Origin: Methanobacterium sp. PtaB.Bin024 | GTDB taxonomy: Archaea > Methanobacteriota > Methanobacteria > Methanobacteriales > Methanobacteriaceae | Direction of reading: 5' to 3' | NCBI GenBank assembly: GCA_002067065.1 | Contig: MVPY01000043.1 | Span: 1 to 64,000, forward strand | Length of the DNA stretch: 64,000 nucleotides | Part shown: positions 49,844 through 58,831 of the stretch, piece by piece | How positions within the stretch are numbered: the first letter of the stretch is position 1 | How the letters are laid out: every line of letters begins with the position of its first letter | Notes under the pieces: generated by a model | Seen by the model: only the letters and a program-made list of their open reading frames with translations | The model's database searches: none | What the model was told of the DNA's origin: nothing | Position numbers and translations under genes: made by a program

Positions 49844-49881
49844 CACAAAAGGTATTTCAGAACACAAAAGGTATTTCAGAA
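49844..49881. repeat. Perfect 19-bp tandem duplication upstream of the DUF169 gene
   Basis: CACAAAAGGTATTTCAGAA occurs at 49844-49862 and again at 49863-49881 with no change. It ends about 75 bp before the DUF169 ATG, so it lies at or above the promoter. A recent duplication; effect unknown. Confidence 0.65.
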
Positions 49882-49955
49882 TATTTATCATGGAAGATAT
49901 AATAGGAAAATTTTATTTTTAGTAAATTCATAAACTCATTTAAGAGGTGAATAGT

Positions 49956-50633
49956 ATGTGTGAATCAAATGGATACGATTTCATAGCTGATAAGTTAAAG
50001 GAACATTTAAGTCTTGAAAAATCTCCTGTTGCCATAAAATTTGTTTTAAGGGAAGAAGATATTCCTGAAGGCATTGCCAAGGTTGATGAAAAAATGCGCC
50101 ACTGTGAACTGGTACAGAAAGCCAGTCAGGGGGATATGTTTTATGCAACAGCAGAAGAACAGATGTGTAAAGGGGGATCTGCTGCCCTGGGCCTGGAAGA
50201 ACCACCTGAAAAGATCAAAACAGGAGAATTTTACTATGGATTAGGACGTTTCTCCAGTGTGGGATCCGCTAGAACCACCATGAAATCCATACCAAAAGTT
50301 GACACCCCAATGTATGCTTTAGTATATGCACCACTGGAAAAAGCTAATTTTGATCCAGATGTTATCGTCATTATTACCACCCCTGCTCAGGCCATGATAC
50401 TTTCACAAGCCCTGGTTTACACTATGGGTGGGAGAGTAGAAGTTGATTTTGCTGGAATCCAGTCAATATGTGCCGATGCTGTTGCAGGGCCATTCACACG
50501 CCGCCAGCCTAACATTACCCTGGGATGCAGTGGTTCTCGATCATATGCGGATGTAAAAGATGATGAAGTTATCATAGGCCTTACTGGAGAAAATATTGGT
50601 TGTGTGGTTAATGCACTGGAGAATATGAGTTAA
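49956..50633 (+). CDS. DUF169 family protein
   Basis: A 225-residue protein of DUF169. ADKLKEHLSLEKSPVAIKFV, then HCELVQKASQGDMFYATAEEQMCKGGSAALGL, PMYALVYAPLEKANFDPDVIVIITTPAQAMILSQAL and CADAVAGPFTRRQPNITLGCSGSR are typical. Conserved cysteines suggest redox or metal chemistry; function unknown. ATG 49956 follows GAGGTGA; the longer frame from GTG 49947 lies inside the binding site. Confidence 0.87.
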   Translation: MCESNGYDFIADKLKEHLSLEKSPVAIKFVLREEDIPEGIAKVDEKMRHCELVQKASQGDMFYATAEEQMCKGGSAALGLEEPPEKIKTGEFYYGLGRFSSVGSARTTMKSIPKVDTPMYALVYAPLEKANFDPDVIVIITTPAQAMILSQALVYTMGGRVEVDFAGIQSICADAVAGPFTRRQPNITLGCSGSRSYADVKDDEVIIGLTGENIGCVVNALENMS

Positions 50634-50719
50634 AAACATATTTTCCATTTTTTTATTCTATTTTATCCCATTTTTGAGTGTTATCCTAAATTATAAAATA
50701 ATGTATCCAAAAAAATGAG

Positions 50720-51406
50720 TTATTCAAGTTTATTTTCTTTTTTATTCCAATTTTCTAAAACGCTAAGATAATCATCATAGCGATTAATATTAACTAATTC
50801 CAATTCATTTTGCCCCTGAACTCCGTAAAGTGACACTCCATCTGCAACCATCTTCCTGAGGATAGGATTCAAATTATCATCTTCACCATGGAGGTACTGT
50901 TCAAGCAGTGAACAATGACATGCAAATGGCATTCCCAACCCTTTAGCGCTATTTAGGTATCCGGTTTTTCCACGGGCAAGGATAGATACAGTCTTTTCTG
51001 GTTCTAAACTATTCAAAAGTTCATTAATTAAGTTTTGCATAGTTGCAGTGGTTACTGTGGGCTGGTCCCCTGCTAAACAGAGACAATAATCATATTCTGT
51101 ATTTAAAACACCATTAAGTAATGTTTGAGATAATTCCACATCAATATCTACATTTTCAATTATTTTGAGTCTTGGATCTTCTATGTGTTCCAATTCAGGG
51201 TATAATTCATCCATAAAATGTCCAAGAACAACTATGCACTCTTTTATCTCCGTTTTGAGTGCTTTTTTGACTGTGTAAGATATGAGAGGTTCGTTATTTA
51301 TTTTTAAAAGAAGTTTATGTTGTATTTCCATTCCCTTACTTTGAAGATCTTCCTGCATTCGTCTGTTTTTGCCGGCTGCAGTCACAATACATGATATGTT
51401 TTTCAT
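50720..51406 (-). CDS. MobA-like nucleotidyltransferase family protein
   Basis: A 228-residue NTP-transferase-3 protein. IVTAAGKNRRMQ is the nucleotide loop (with the RM after a short gap as in CoxI/MobA relatives), LLLKINNEPLISYTVKKAL follows, and LCLAGDQPTV carries the metal-binding Asp. The family includes MobA (molybdopterin guanylyltransferase) and MocA/IspD-like enzymes; without the MobA-specific KP.. motif the substrate stays open. It converges with the DUF169 gene. Confidence 0.8.
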   Translation of the reverse strand: MKNISCIVTAAGKNRRMQEDLQSKGMEIQHKLLLKINNEPLISYTVKKALKTEIKECIVVLGHFMDELYPELEHIEDPRLKIIENVDIDVELSQTLLNGVLNTEYDYCLCLAGDQPTVTTATMQNLINELLNSLEPEKTVSILARGKTGYLNSAKGLGMPFACHCSLLEQYLHGEDDNLNPILRKMVADGVSLYGVQGQNELELVNINRYDDYLSVLENWNKKENKLE

Positions 51407-51472
51407 TGGATTAATGCTCCTGGAATTAGGAATCTTTTATGGAATTTCTCCTAGAACAAGAAAATAAAAAAT

Positions 51473-51482
51473 GGGGGGGGGG
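51473..51482. repeat. G10 homopolymer tract next to a stop codon
   Basis: Ten consecutive G on the plus strand directly abut the stop codon of the exported-protein gene at 51483 (C10 on its coding strand, then T-rich DNA). Such a tract is rare in a low-G+C genome. It cannot change the reading frame of that gene because it lies outside it. Confidence 0.7.
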
Positions 51483-52667
51483 TCAACTGAGCTTTACTAT
51501 TCTGGCATAGACTACCGTTCCTGCTCCGCTTCCCTCTGTCCACATCACAATCTTTACAGGATAATTCTGATTGTTGTAAACTTTAACTCCTACAGTGGGG
51601 CTGGTATCATAGGCTACAGCCAGTTCACCCCACTGAATTCCACTGGGTAAGGGTAAACCTGAACCTGTAGTGGCTCCTCGAAGTGCTCTGGCGGCAGGGC
51701 AGACTCCATGAGTTGCATATCCGCCGGTGGCGTTAGGATCAGGGCAAGGGTCGAAACCAACATTCTCTTTTCCATTAGATCCAGTTTTAGGAGGTATTAT
51801 GGTACCATTCCATGCCGTGGCGAATGCCCTAGCATTATAAGCCCGGGAATAATCTCCGTATTCGGGATAAGAACCTAAAGATTGAGAATAAGTTATAGTC
51901 ACGTTCTCAGTGTGGTTTCCCATATAAGCCATAACTGGAGATCCACTAGGATAATTTTTCATGTAGGTCACTACAGACTCTCCGAAAAAGGTTTCAATCT
52001 GGTCAGGGGTGACTTGGTTTCTACCATCATTGAACCCGGCGAGTGAATAATCCAAATAGATGTAATCTCCTACATCTGCTTTATTGTACCAATTCTTAAA
52101 GGTGGTAATGGAAACATAATCCTGTGGGATGGTATTGTTGTTAATATCAGATTCAGCTATTTCTTTAATGACTTTTCCTGATGTTCCACCATTTTTTATT
52201 TCTACACCATTTTCAGTCTTCACCCCTACGGTGTATCCCGTTTTATAAGCCCATATAAAGGTTTGTGGTGGGTTAACCACCAGTTGTTGACCCTGAACAC
52301 TCAGAAAACCAGGGCCTTCAAATCCTTGAGCCACTCCCTGTGGAGATATACTGCCACTAGCTATCTGAGAAAGAGGGGTTTCCAAAGTTCCGGTTAAGAG
52401 TCCGTTAATAATCTGTAAATATTTTTCTTCCTGAAATAAACTCATTAAATATTCAGAATGATATATGACTGGCACTTTCCTGATTTTAGCATCATCAATT
52501 ACCTTCATACCGGCTAGCACTGTGTCCCCAATGGACATAGATGTGATTTCTTCTGGTTTTTGGGCAGGAAAATAGTTATCGATGGTGTTTCCAACATAAT
52601 TAAAACCGATTATCAGTATTATCAAAACACCAAAGGCCAGTATCGGATTTAACAAAGATCTACGCAT
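51483..52667 (-). CDS. Exported protein of unknown function
   Basis: A 394-residue protein with an N-terminal signal anchor (about 8-30) and a long extracytoplasmic part. It holds several N-glycosylation sequons (NHTENVT, WNGT, NATGG), FNDGRNQVTPDQIETFFGE and a cysteine pair in FDPCPDPNATGGYATHGVC. The end (VGVKVYNNQNYPVKIVMWTEGSGAGTVVYARIV) looks like a beta-sandwich surface domain. I do not recognise the family. It follows the Mur ligase gene by 27 bp on the same strand, so an envelope role is plausible. Confidence 0.65.
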   Translation of the reverse strand: MRRSLLNPILAFGVLIILIIGFNYVGNTIDNYFPAQKPEEITSMSIGDTVLAGMKVIDDAKIRKVPVIYHSEYLMSLFQEEKYLQIINGLLTGTLETPLSQIASGSISPQGVAQGFEGPGFLSVQGQQLVVNPPQTFIWAYKTGYTVGVKTENGVEIKNGGTSGKVIKEIAESDINNNTIPQDYVSITTFKNWYNKADVGDYIYLDYSLAGFNDGRNQVTPDQIETFFGESVVTYMKNYPSGSPVMAYMGNHTENVTITYSQSLGSYPEYGDYSRAYNARAFATAWNGTIIPPKTGSNGKENVGFDPCPDPNATGGYATHGVCPAARALRGATTGSGLPLPSGIQWGELAVAYDTSPTVGVKVYNNQNYPVKIVMWTEGSGAGTVVYARIVKLS

Positions 52668-52694
52668 TTTTTAATCCCCCATTAATTTATTTTT

Positions 52695-53918
52695 TTATTT
52701 AGCCGAAATGGCCTCCTTTAAACTTTCAGTTATTTCTATAATCTTACGTTGACCATTACCACCAATGAATACATTTGGATACCTTTCTGAGCATTCAAGG
52801 GCAAATTTCACAACATCATCCACGTCAGTCAGGACTAAAACTTTCCCTTTGTAATTTTCTTCTTCTAAGATTTTTTGCGCATCTTCAAGGGTATCATCAA
52901 GTCCAGGGAAAATGGCAATGATCTTAGAGTTTGTTTTGGAAACTTCTCGGAAAATGTCTAAGCGACATATTTCTCCCTTACGTGGGGTTCCCAGTATTAT
53001 TACGGGGAATTCCGCCTCGTCAAGCACAGCAGCTGTGGCATCGACGTTATCAGTTTTTCCAACCACTATTTTGGAGTGGGGGAAATCAATAATTGCTGAT
53101 CTCCCTGGTAGGACATGGAACTCTTTAAGGGCCCTTTTGATGGTTTCATCAGATATTCCTAATATTTCAGCAGTTTTTTTGGCTGCACCAGCATTTTTCA
53201 GATTGAATTTTCCGAACAAGTTTAATTCATAGGGACTTTTGGTAAAAAAATGGGTTTCTAATGTTTTTTCCATTAGTTCAGTAAAAATTTCATCTTCCTG
53301 GTTTAAAACAAGTTTTTTCCCTTTAACAAAATTTTCAAGGGATTTCAAATAATTTTCAAGGGATTGATGAACTTCCAAGTGATCTCTACCTATGTTGGTC
53401 ACCACAACCAGGTCAAAATCAAATGCGTTTTGACAGAAATCCAGGGTCATATCGCAGACTTCTACTAGTAGGATGTCATAATTAGAGGATTCAGCTTCTA
53501 GGATGACTTCTGTGTAACCCTTAAACCCTCCACCAGCATTTCCACCAGTAAGAACATTCATACCCGCTTTTTGCAGTATACTTGAAATCATCATGGTAGT
53601 GGTAGTTTTACCATTGGTACCAGTTACCCCTATGGTAAATATGGGCCTTTTTGGAGTAACAATATCAGATAATAGTTTTCCATTTGTTTTGAATTTCTGG
53701 AAATCATGATGATGCCATAAACCTGGGCTTAGAACAACTGCATCACAGTTTTCTATCTTATCAAAATCATGAAATCCCAGATCAACATCCAGATTGTCAC
53801 CAGACTCTAATTCAATATCATGGTTAACATCAGAAGCATAAACATCATAGCCATGATTTAAAAGGGATCTAACGGCATTAATGCCTTCTACACCCAACCC
53901 AATCACAGCAACCTTCAT
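52695..53918 (-). CDS. Mur ligase family protein (pseudomurein type)
   Basis: About 407 residues. A MurD-like Rossmann start (KVAVIGLGVEGINAVRSLL) precedes the ATP-binding loop GVTGTNGKTTTTMM, the central domain with VVVTNIGRDHLEVHQSLENY and a C-terminal domain with KIVVGKTDNVDATAAV. Methanobacteriales encode several Mur ligase homologues thought to add amino acids to the pseudomurein peptide; which step this one performs cannot be read here. Start ATG 53918 fits the family; ATG 53930 is in frame upstream. Confidence 0.87.
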   Translation of the reverse strand: MKVAVIGLGVEGINAVRSLLNHGYDVYASDVNHDIELESGDNLDVDLGFHDFDKIENCDAVVLSPGLWHHHDFQKFKTNGKLLSDIVTPKRPIFTIGVTGTNGKTTTTMMISSILQKAGMNVLTGGNAGGGFKGYTEVILEAESSNYDILLVEVCDMTLDFCQNAFDFDLVVVTNIGRDHLEVHQSLENYLKSLENFVKGKKLVLNQEDEIFTELMEKTLETHFFTKSPYELNLFGKFNLKNAGAAKKTAEILGISDETIKRALKEFHVLPGRSAIIDFPHSKIVVGKTDNVDATAAVLDEAEFPVIILGTPRKGEICRLDIFREVSKTNSKIIAIFPGLDDTLEDAQKILEEENYKGKVLVLTDVDDVVKFALECSERYPNVFIGGNGQRKIIEITESLKEAISAK

Positions 53919-54395
53919 ATTAACTACCATTACTCTTATTTCTAAACAGCATCATTTATTAACATGCTTAAAAATAGTTTGACAATTTAGTATATAACTC
54001 TAACTCATATATCTCCCTCACAGTTCAATAATCCTTTTACTGTGATTTATGGCTATTTTAACTTAGATAGTAATCTACATTTCCAATAAAACGTTTATAA
54101 TCATGATTTGAAAAAAATTGTTATAAAAGGATTAATTTTCATGTTTATAGGTTGTATTACTACTTTTTTTTGAAACTAACATTTTTTTAGGTAACCATCC
54201 CATAAAGAATATAACAATATAAACAATATCAACAATATCTTCAAATCAATAATAGGATAAAATCAGATCTTAGAGAATAGATGGAATGTAAGAATGATTA
54301 AATTAGGCATATGTTAACTTGGATAGTTTAGTTTGTTATTAGGTTGATGTTAAGTTTGATAGTTTTAATTTATATCTAGTATAAAGGTGGCACTC
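53919..54395. other. 477-bp AT-rich divergent region without genes
   Basis: Separates the Mur ligase gene (minus) from hypD (plus). Near its end, two related 24-bp segments (ATGTTAACTTGGATAGTTTA and ATGTTAAGTTTGATAGTTTT) lie at 54311 and 54347, 36 bp apart, 26-85 bp before the hypD start. A TATA-like AATTTATATCTAG near 54367-54379 sits close to the start. Nothing else recognised. Confidence 0.45.
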
Positions 54396-55451
54396 ATGAA
54401 CACAATGAAAGATCTCTCTGAGAAAATAGTAAAACGCATAGAAGACATTGCCCAACCAGTAAAAATAATGCATGTATGTGGGTCACATGAACACACCATA
54501 ATGCAGTATGGTTTAAGGTCATTACTACCCAAAGAAGTGGAAGTAGTTGCCGGCCCAGGATGTCCGGTTTGCTGTGTTCCAGCACGTGAAGTAGAAGAAT
54601 GTTTACAACTGGCCAGACAAGGGGTTACCATAGCCACATTTGGTGACATGCTAAGGGTGCCAGGTGGAACAGGATCCCTTGCTGATGCAAAAGCAGAAGG
54701 AGCTGATGTTAGAATAGTTTATGGAGTTAATAATGCAGTGGAACTGGCTCAAAATATTGACAATGAAGTGGTTTTCATGGCTGCAGGGTTCGAAACCACA
54801 GCACCAACCACAGCAGCAGAATTAGTTTCTAATCCTCCCGAAAACTTCTCAGTTTTATCTTGCCACAGGTTAATACCCCCTGCCCTTGAATTTCTCATAA
54901 AATCAGGAGAAGTGAATCTTAACGCCCTCATAGAACCAGGACATGTCTCAACTATCATTGGAACTAAGCCCTATGATATATTTTCAGAGAAATATGGAAT
55001 CCCGCAGGTGGTAACAGGTTTCAACCCAATGGATGTCCTAATAGCTGTTTATTTAATACTGAAACAACTTGACGAGGGCAAAGCCAAGGTTCAAAATGAA
55101 TATAAACGTGCAGTAAGGGAAGAAGGGAATATAAAAGCTCAAGAGCTCCTTGAAGATGTTTTCTACATCACAACCAAAGAATGGAGAGGATTCCCACCTA
55201 TACCTAACTCAGTTATGGACATCAAGGACGAATTCTCCGATTACAACGCCAGAGAAAAATTTGACATTGAAGTTGGCACTATTCCAGAAGTAGTTACCGG
55301 CTGCATCTGTGGAGCCATACTACGGGGAGTGGCTAGACCTGAAGATTGTAAACTATTCCGTAAGGAATGTAACCCCACCAACCCTATAGGGGCATGTATG
55401 GTGAGTAAGGAAGGAACCTGTAACATAGCCCACCGTTATGGTTCTTTCTAA
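54396..55451 (+). CDS. hypD: Hydrogenase maturation factor HypD
   Basis: A 351-residue HypD, the scaffold for Fe(CN)2CO assembly with HypC and HypE for [NiFe]-hydrogenases. The motifs include IMHVCGSHEHTI, VAGPGCPVCCVP, FAAGFETTAPT-like MAAGFETTAPTTA, FSVLSCHRLIPPAL, and cluster cysteines in VTGCICGAILRG and CKLFRKECNPTNPIGACM. ATG 54396 follows AAGGTGG; the in-frame GTG 54387 is inside that site. Fits a hydrogenotrophic methanogen rich in NiFe-hydrogenases. Confidence 0.95.
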   Translation: MNTMKDLSEKIVKRIEDIAQPVKIMHVCGSHEHTIMQYGLRSLLPKEVEVVAGPGCPVCCVPAREVEECLQLARQGVTIATFGDMLRVPGGTGSLADAKAEGADVRIVYGVNNAVELAQNIDNEVVFMAAGFETTAPTTAAELVSNPPENFSVLSCHRLIPPALEFLIKSGEVNLNALIEPGHVSTIIGTKPYDIFSEKYGIPQVVTGFNPMDVLIAVYLILKQLDEGKAKVQNEYKRAVREEGNIKAQELLEDVFYITTKEWRGFPPIPNSVMDIKDEFSDYNAREKFDIEVGTIPEVVTGCICGAILRGVARPEDCKLFRKECNPTNPIGACMVSKEGTCNIAHRYGSF

Positions 55452-55576
55452 ATAGTTTAAGTCAATTATTTAAGTTTCATCAGAATCCATTATGAATTAA
55501 AATACAATTATGAGGAATTATACTTGAATTCTTCATTTTATCATTGATGGAGTATTTAGGGAAATGGTGAGTTAAC

Positions 55577-56242
55577 TTGATTAAAGCGATAGCCGTGGAT
55601 GTTGATGGTACCATAACTGATAATAAGAGAAGGCTATGTTGTAGTGCTTTGGAATCTCTTCGTTACGCTGAAGAAAAAGGCATTCCTGTTATCATAGTCA
55701 CTGGAAACATCCTCTCAGTCACTAAAACTCTTTCCATATTTATTGGCACATCAGGAGGTTTAGTGGCAGAAAATGGAGGAGTCATTGAATCAACAAAGGG
55801 AAGGCAGATTCTGGGAGACATTGAAAAATGTAGGGTAGCCTATCAGTTTTTAAAAGAAAAATATCCCCTTGAAAAAGTGGATTTTTCAGATCAGAGGGTT
55901 TCAGAAATAGCGATTTACAGAACCCTTCCTGTGGCAATAGTTAAAGATCATCTTAAAGATTTCGATGTGAGTATATATGACACCAACTTTGCACTACACA
56001 TCACCGATCCAACAGTAGACAAAGGTTCATCTTTGGTGCGTGTAGCTCATGATATGGGTGTAGAACCACAGGAAATCATGGCTGTGGGTGATAGTGAAAA
56101 TGACCTGGAATTTCTGAAGGTTGCAGGTTTGAAAGTGGCAGTGGCCAATGCAGAACCCGAGCTTAAGGACATGGCAGATTATGTTGCAGAAAAACCATAT
56201 GGAGATGGAGTTAAAGAGGCATTAGAGAGGTTTTTATCATGA
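55577..56242 (+). CDS. Phosphoglycolate phosphatase, archaeal HAD type
   Basis: A 221-residue HAD hydrolase of the Cof/archaeal PGP class. Motif I is DVDGTITDNKR, motif II VTGN, and motif III/IV is GDSENDLEFLKVAG, with a small C2 cap in between. It starts at TTG 55577, 6 nt after GGTGA, since no ATG is available. It removes 2-phosphoglycolate or similar small phosphate esters. Its end overlaps the next gene by 4 nt (ATGA), indicating coupled translation. Confidence 0.88.
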   Translation: MIKAIAVDVDGTITDNKRRLCCSALESLRYAEEKGIPVIIVTGNILSVTKTLSIFIGTSGGLVAENGGVIESTKGRQILGDIEKCRVAYQFLKEKYPLEKVDFSDQRVSEIAIYRTLPVAIVKDHLKDFDVSIYDTNFALHITDPTVDKGSSLVRVAHDMGVEPQEIMAVGDSENDLEFLKVAGLKVAVANAEPELKDMADYVAEKPYGDGVKEALERFLS

Positions 56243-57543
56243 TGAATGATTTAGCTAACCAAACACTGGATTATGCTCTGAAAAATGCTGATCAGGCTGA
56301 AATTTACATTGAAATCACGGAAAATGTGGATGCCACTATTCAGAATGACCAAGTGGACTTTGCCAAGGAAGCATACTCTATGGGCGTGGGTATCAGGGTC
56401 ATCTGTGATGATAAGATGGGTTTCGCATACACCACACAAACTAAAATGTTAGAAGAAACAGTCAAGAAGGCAGTTTCCAATGCACGTGCCAACCAAGTTG
56501 ATGAAAACTTTGACTTTGCCTCTAAATCAGAATATCCTGCAATAAAAGGTATTTATGACCGTAAATTTCACAGTCTGGAATTGGAAGATACTATAAACCT
56601 AGGAAAATCTATGATTGGCACAGTCATTAATAACAAATGCCAACCAACATCTGGGGGGCTTTCTGCTGGCTGTTATAAGACTTTAATCATCAATTCGGAG
56701 GGTACACACTGTGAGGATGTTTCCACTTATTTTTCTGGTTTCATAGCTGTTAATGTACCTGATGGGGTGGGTGTTTCCACTGCCAGTGAATCTGACTCAT
56801 CCAGGAAACTGGACATAGATCCGGAAAAAATAGCTAATAAAGCATGCGAAATAGCTTTAAATTCAAGGGGAGGAAAGTCAGTTGAAACTGGAGATATGAA
56901 AGTTTTATTGGACCATCATGCTGCCTCAGGACTCCTGTCCACATTTTCACAGGCCATCAATGGAGATAATGTGCAGAGGGGCAGATCTATATATGCTGAC
57001 AGGATGGAAAAAGAAGTTTCATCCCCCTCACTTAACATATACGATGATGGAACCATCAAGGGAGGTCTTAACTCTTCTAGTGGTGATGGAGAGGGGACAC
57101 CCAGCCAGAAAACGGTTATCATAGAGGATGGAGTTCTTAAAAACTTCATTTATGACATTCACACAGCGAACAAAGGAAAGATCCAGAGTACTGGTAATGG
57201 GATGCGAGCATCATTCACTGATATGCCAGCTGTAGGTCTTTCCAACCTGATTGTGGATTTCAAAGAATGTGAAGAGCTTTCAGAGATAAAAGAGGGAATA
57301 TTAGTAACCGATGTTCTGGGGGCGCACACTGCCAACCCCATATCCGGAGATTTTTCCGTAGAAGCCATGAACGCCTTTAAAATAGAGAAAGGGAAAATAG
57401 CATACCCCGTAAAAAAGGCGATGCTTTCCGGGAATATATTCTCCATACTGAAAGATGCCACAGCAGCATCACAAAAAAAGAGACAATTAGGGCCTTTTAT
57501 CCTACCTTCCATAACCGTGTCCAGTTTAAGAGTAGTAGGATAA
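56239..57543 (+). CDS. TldD/PmbA family metalloprotease-like protein
   Basis: A 434-residue PmbA/TldD family protein. The N-terminal region (AEIYIEITENVDATIQND) and central HHAASGLLSTFSQAINGDNVQRG, then a glycine-rich SSGDGEGTPSQKTVIIEDGVLKNFIYDIHTA and a late FSVEAMNAFKIEKGKI are standard. In E. coli TldD/E unfolds and cleaves peptides, with zinc in TldD; this protein lacks an obvious HExxxH and so resembles PmbA/TldE, the non-catalytic half. The catalytic partner is not in the window. Confidence 0.87.
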   Translation: MMNDLANQTLDYALKNADQAEIYIEITENVDATIQNDQVDFAKEAYSMGVGIRVICDDKMGFAYTTQTKMLEETVKKAVSNARANQVDENFDFASKSEYPAIKGIYDRKFHSLELEDTINLGKSMIGTVINNKCQPTSGGLSAGCYKTLIINSEGTHCEDVSTYFSGFIAVNVPDGVGVSTASESDSSRKLDIDPEKIANKACEIALNSRGGKSVETGDMKVLLDHHAASGLLSTFSQAINGDNVQRGRSIYADRMEKEVSSPSLNIYDDGTIKGGLNSSSGDGEGTPSQKTVIIEDGVLKNFIYDIHTANKGKIQSTGNGMRASFTDMPAVGLSNLIVDFKECEELSEIKEGILVTDVLGAHTANPISGDFSVEAMNAFKIEKGKIAYPVKKAMLSGNIFSILKDATAASQKKRQLGPFILPSITVSSLRVVG

Positions 57544-57574
57544 GTGGTTCATTAAAGGTCATTTAAGTGGAAAA

Positions 57575-58642
57575 ATGACTAATCAAACCATAAAACATGT
57601 TCTTTCAGATTATCTGGCGGTAATGACTAACCAGCAACTATCAAGGTGTAAAGTAGCTTCTATTATGGATGCAAAAGACAGTGATGATGAAGAACATCTT
57701 TGGATTGAGCATGAACATCTAAAGAATGATTTCAATCAATTTTATCAAAAACGGTCTTCTCTGGATAAATATGGTGTTGAAAAGCTAGTAGATACCAGTA
57801 AATATAATAAAATAGAACCTTTTTTCTCTTACCTTGATCTTAAAGTTAAAATCGCCGAGAAAATGTTCCATCACTGCAACTTCTGTGAAAGAGCTTGTGG
57901 AGTGAACCGAAAACTTGAAAAAGGATACTGTGGAGTGGGAGATCCTTTAATCGCATCTGAATTCCTACATGTGGGTGAAGAACAGGTACTGGTGCCCAGT
58001 CACACCGTATTCTTTGCAGGGTGCAATTTTAACTGTGTTTACTGTCAAAACTGGGATATAAGCCAGCAACCAACCAATGGCATCAGTATTGATGCGAAAA
58101 ACCTTGCCCTGATCATTGAAAAAAGAAGAAATGAAGGTTCCCGCAATGTCAATTTTGTGGGGGGTGATCCCAGCCCCAATCTCCACTATATCCTCCGCAC
58201 CATGCAACTAGTAAGAGAAAACATCCCCGTGGTCTGGAACAGTAACATGTACCTTTCTGAAGATGCCATGCACCTTCTGGATGGCTTTGCTGATCTTTAC
58301 CTCACAGATTTCAAATATGGTAACAATGAATGTGCACAACGACTTTCAGGTATTCCGGATTATATGGAAGTGGTGGGAAGGAATCATAAAATGGCCTGGG
58401 ATGCAGGAGATATGATAATCAGACATTTGGTTCTGCCTAATCATGTGGAATGTTGTTCAAAACCTCTCCTAAGGTGGATATCTCAAAATTTGGGTCTGGA
58501 AGTGGTGTTGAACATTATGGGACAGTACCATCCAGTTTACCATGCAGAAGAAAATGAAGAAATTTCCAGACTCCCCACCTATAGTGAAATTGGCGAAGTA
58601 GTTGAATATGCTAAGGATTTAGGATTTGAGAACTTAATTTGA
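57575..58642 (+). CDS. Radical SAM protein, PflA-related
   Basis: A 355-residue radical SAM enzyme. The cluster motif is Cys150-x3-Cys154-x2-Cys157 (GCNFNCVYC), followed by NFVGGDPSPNLHYIL. Upstream lies a second cysteine set (Cys101, Cys104, Cys108, Cys119: CNFCERACGVNRKLEKGYC) that may bind another cluster or zinc. It resembles the PflA-like family sometimes called AmmeMemoRadiSam-associated; the substrate is unknown. It starts 31 bp after the TldD/PmbA gene and probably shares its transcript. Confidence 0.85.
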   Translation: MTNQTIKHVLSDYLAVMTNQQLSRCKVASIMDAKDSDDEEHLWIEHEHLKNDFNQFYQKRSSLDKYGVEKLVDTSKYNKIEPFFSYLDLKVKIAEKMFHHCNFCERACGVNRKLEKGYCGVGDPLIASEFLHVGEEQVLVPSHTVFFAGCNFNCVYCQNWDISQQPTNGISIDAKNLALIIEKRRNEGSRNVNFVGGDPSPNLHYILRTMQLVRENIPVVWNSNMYLSEDAMHLLDGFADLYLTDFKYGNNECAQRLSGIPDYMEVVGRNHKMAWDAGDMIIRHLVLPNHVECCSKPLLRWISQNLGLEVVLNIMGQYHPVYHAEENEEISRLPTYSEIGEVVEYAKDLGFENLI

Positions 58643-58736
58643 CCTCTTCTCCATCGGAAAATTTTACAATAGAATGTAGTGGTTTGATTTTAGCAGTAGG
58701 ACCGTAGTTTAAATCCCAATTTATGTATTAATATAG

Positions 58737-58750
58737 TATGTGGCCACATA
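58737..58750. promoter_or_regulatory. 14-bp perfect palindrome upstream of a zinc-ribbon gene
   Basis: TATGTGGCCACATA at 58737-58750 is perfectly self-complementary. It lies 82 bp before the ATG at 58832 in a 189-bp gap. Candidate protein-binding site; inference only. Confidence 0.45.
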
Positions 58751-58831
58751 TCATCTTTATTGATTATAATCTCCGATGGATAAGAAGATTAAGATCATTG
58801 AATTATACATATTTATAGGGAGGGATTGGTT

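Noticed and set aside
58681..58735. Possible tRNA-like sequence with a GTTTAAATCCC stretch
   Set aside because: No acceptor stem, D arm or anticodon arm can be paired around it.
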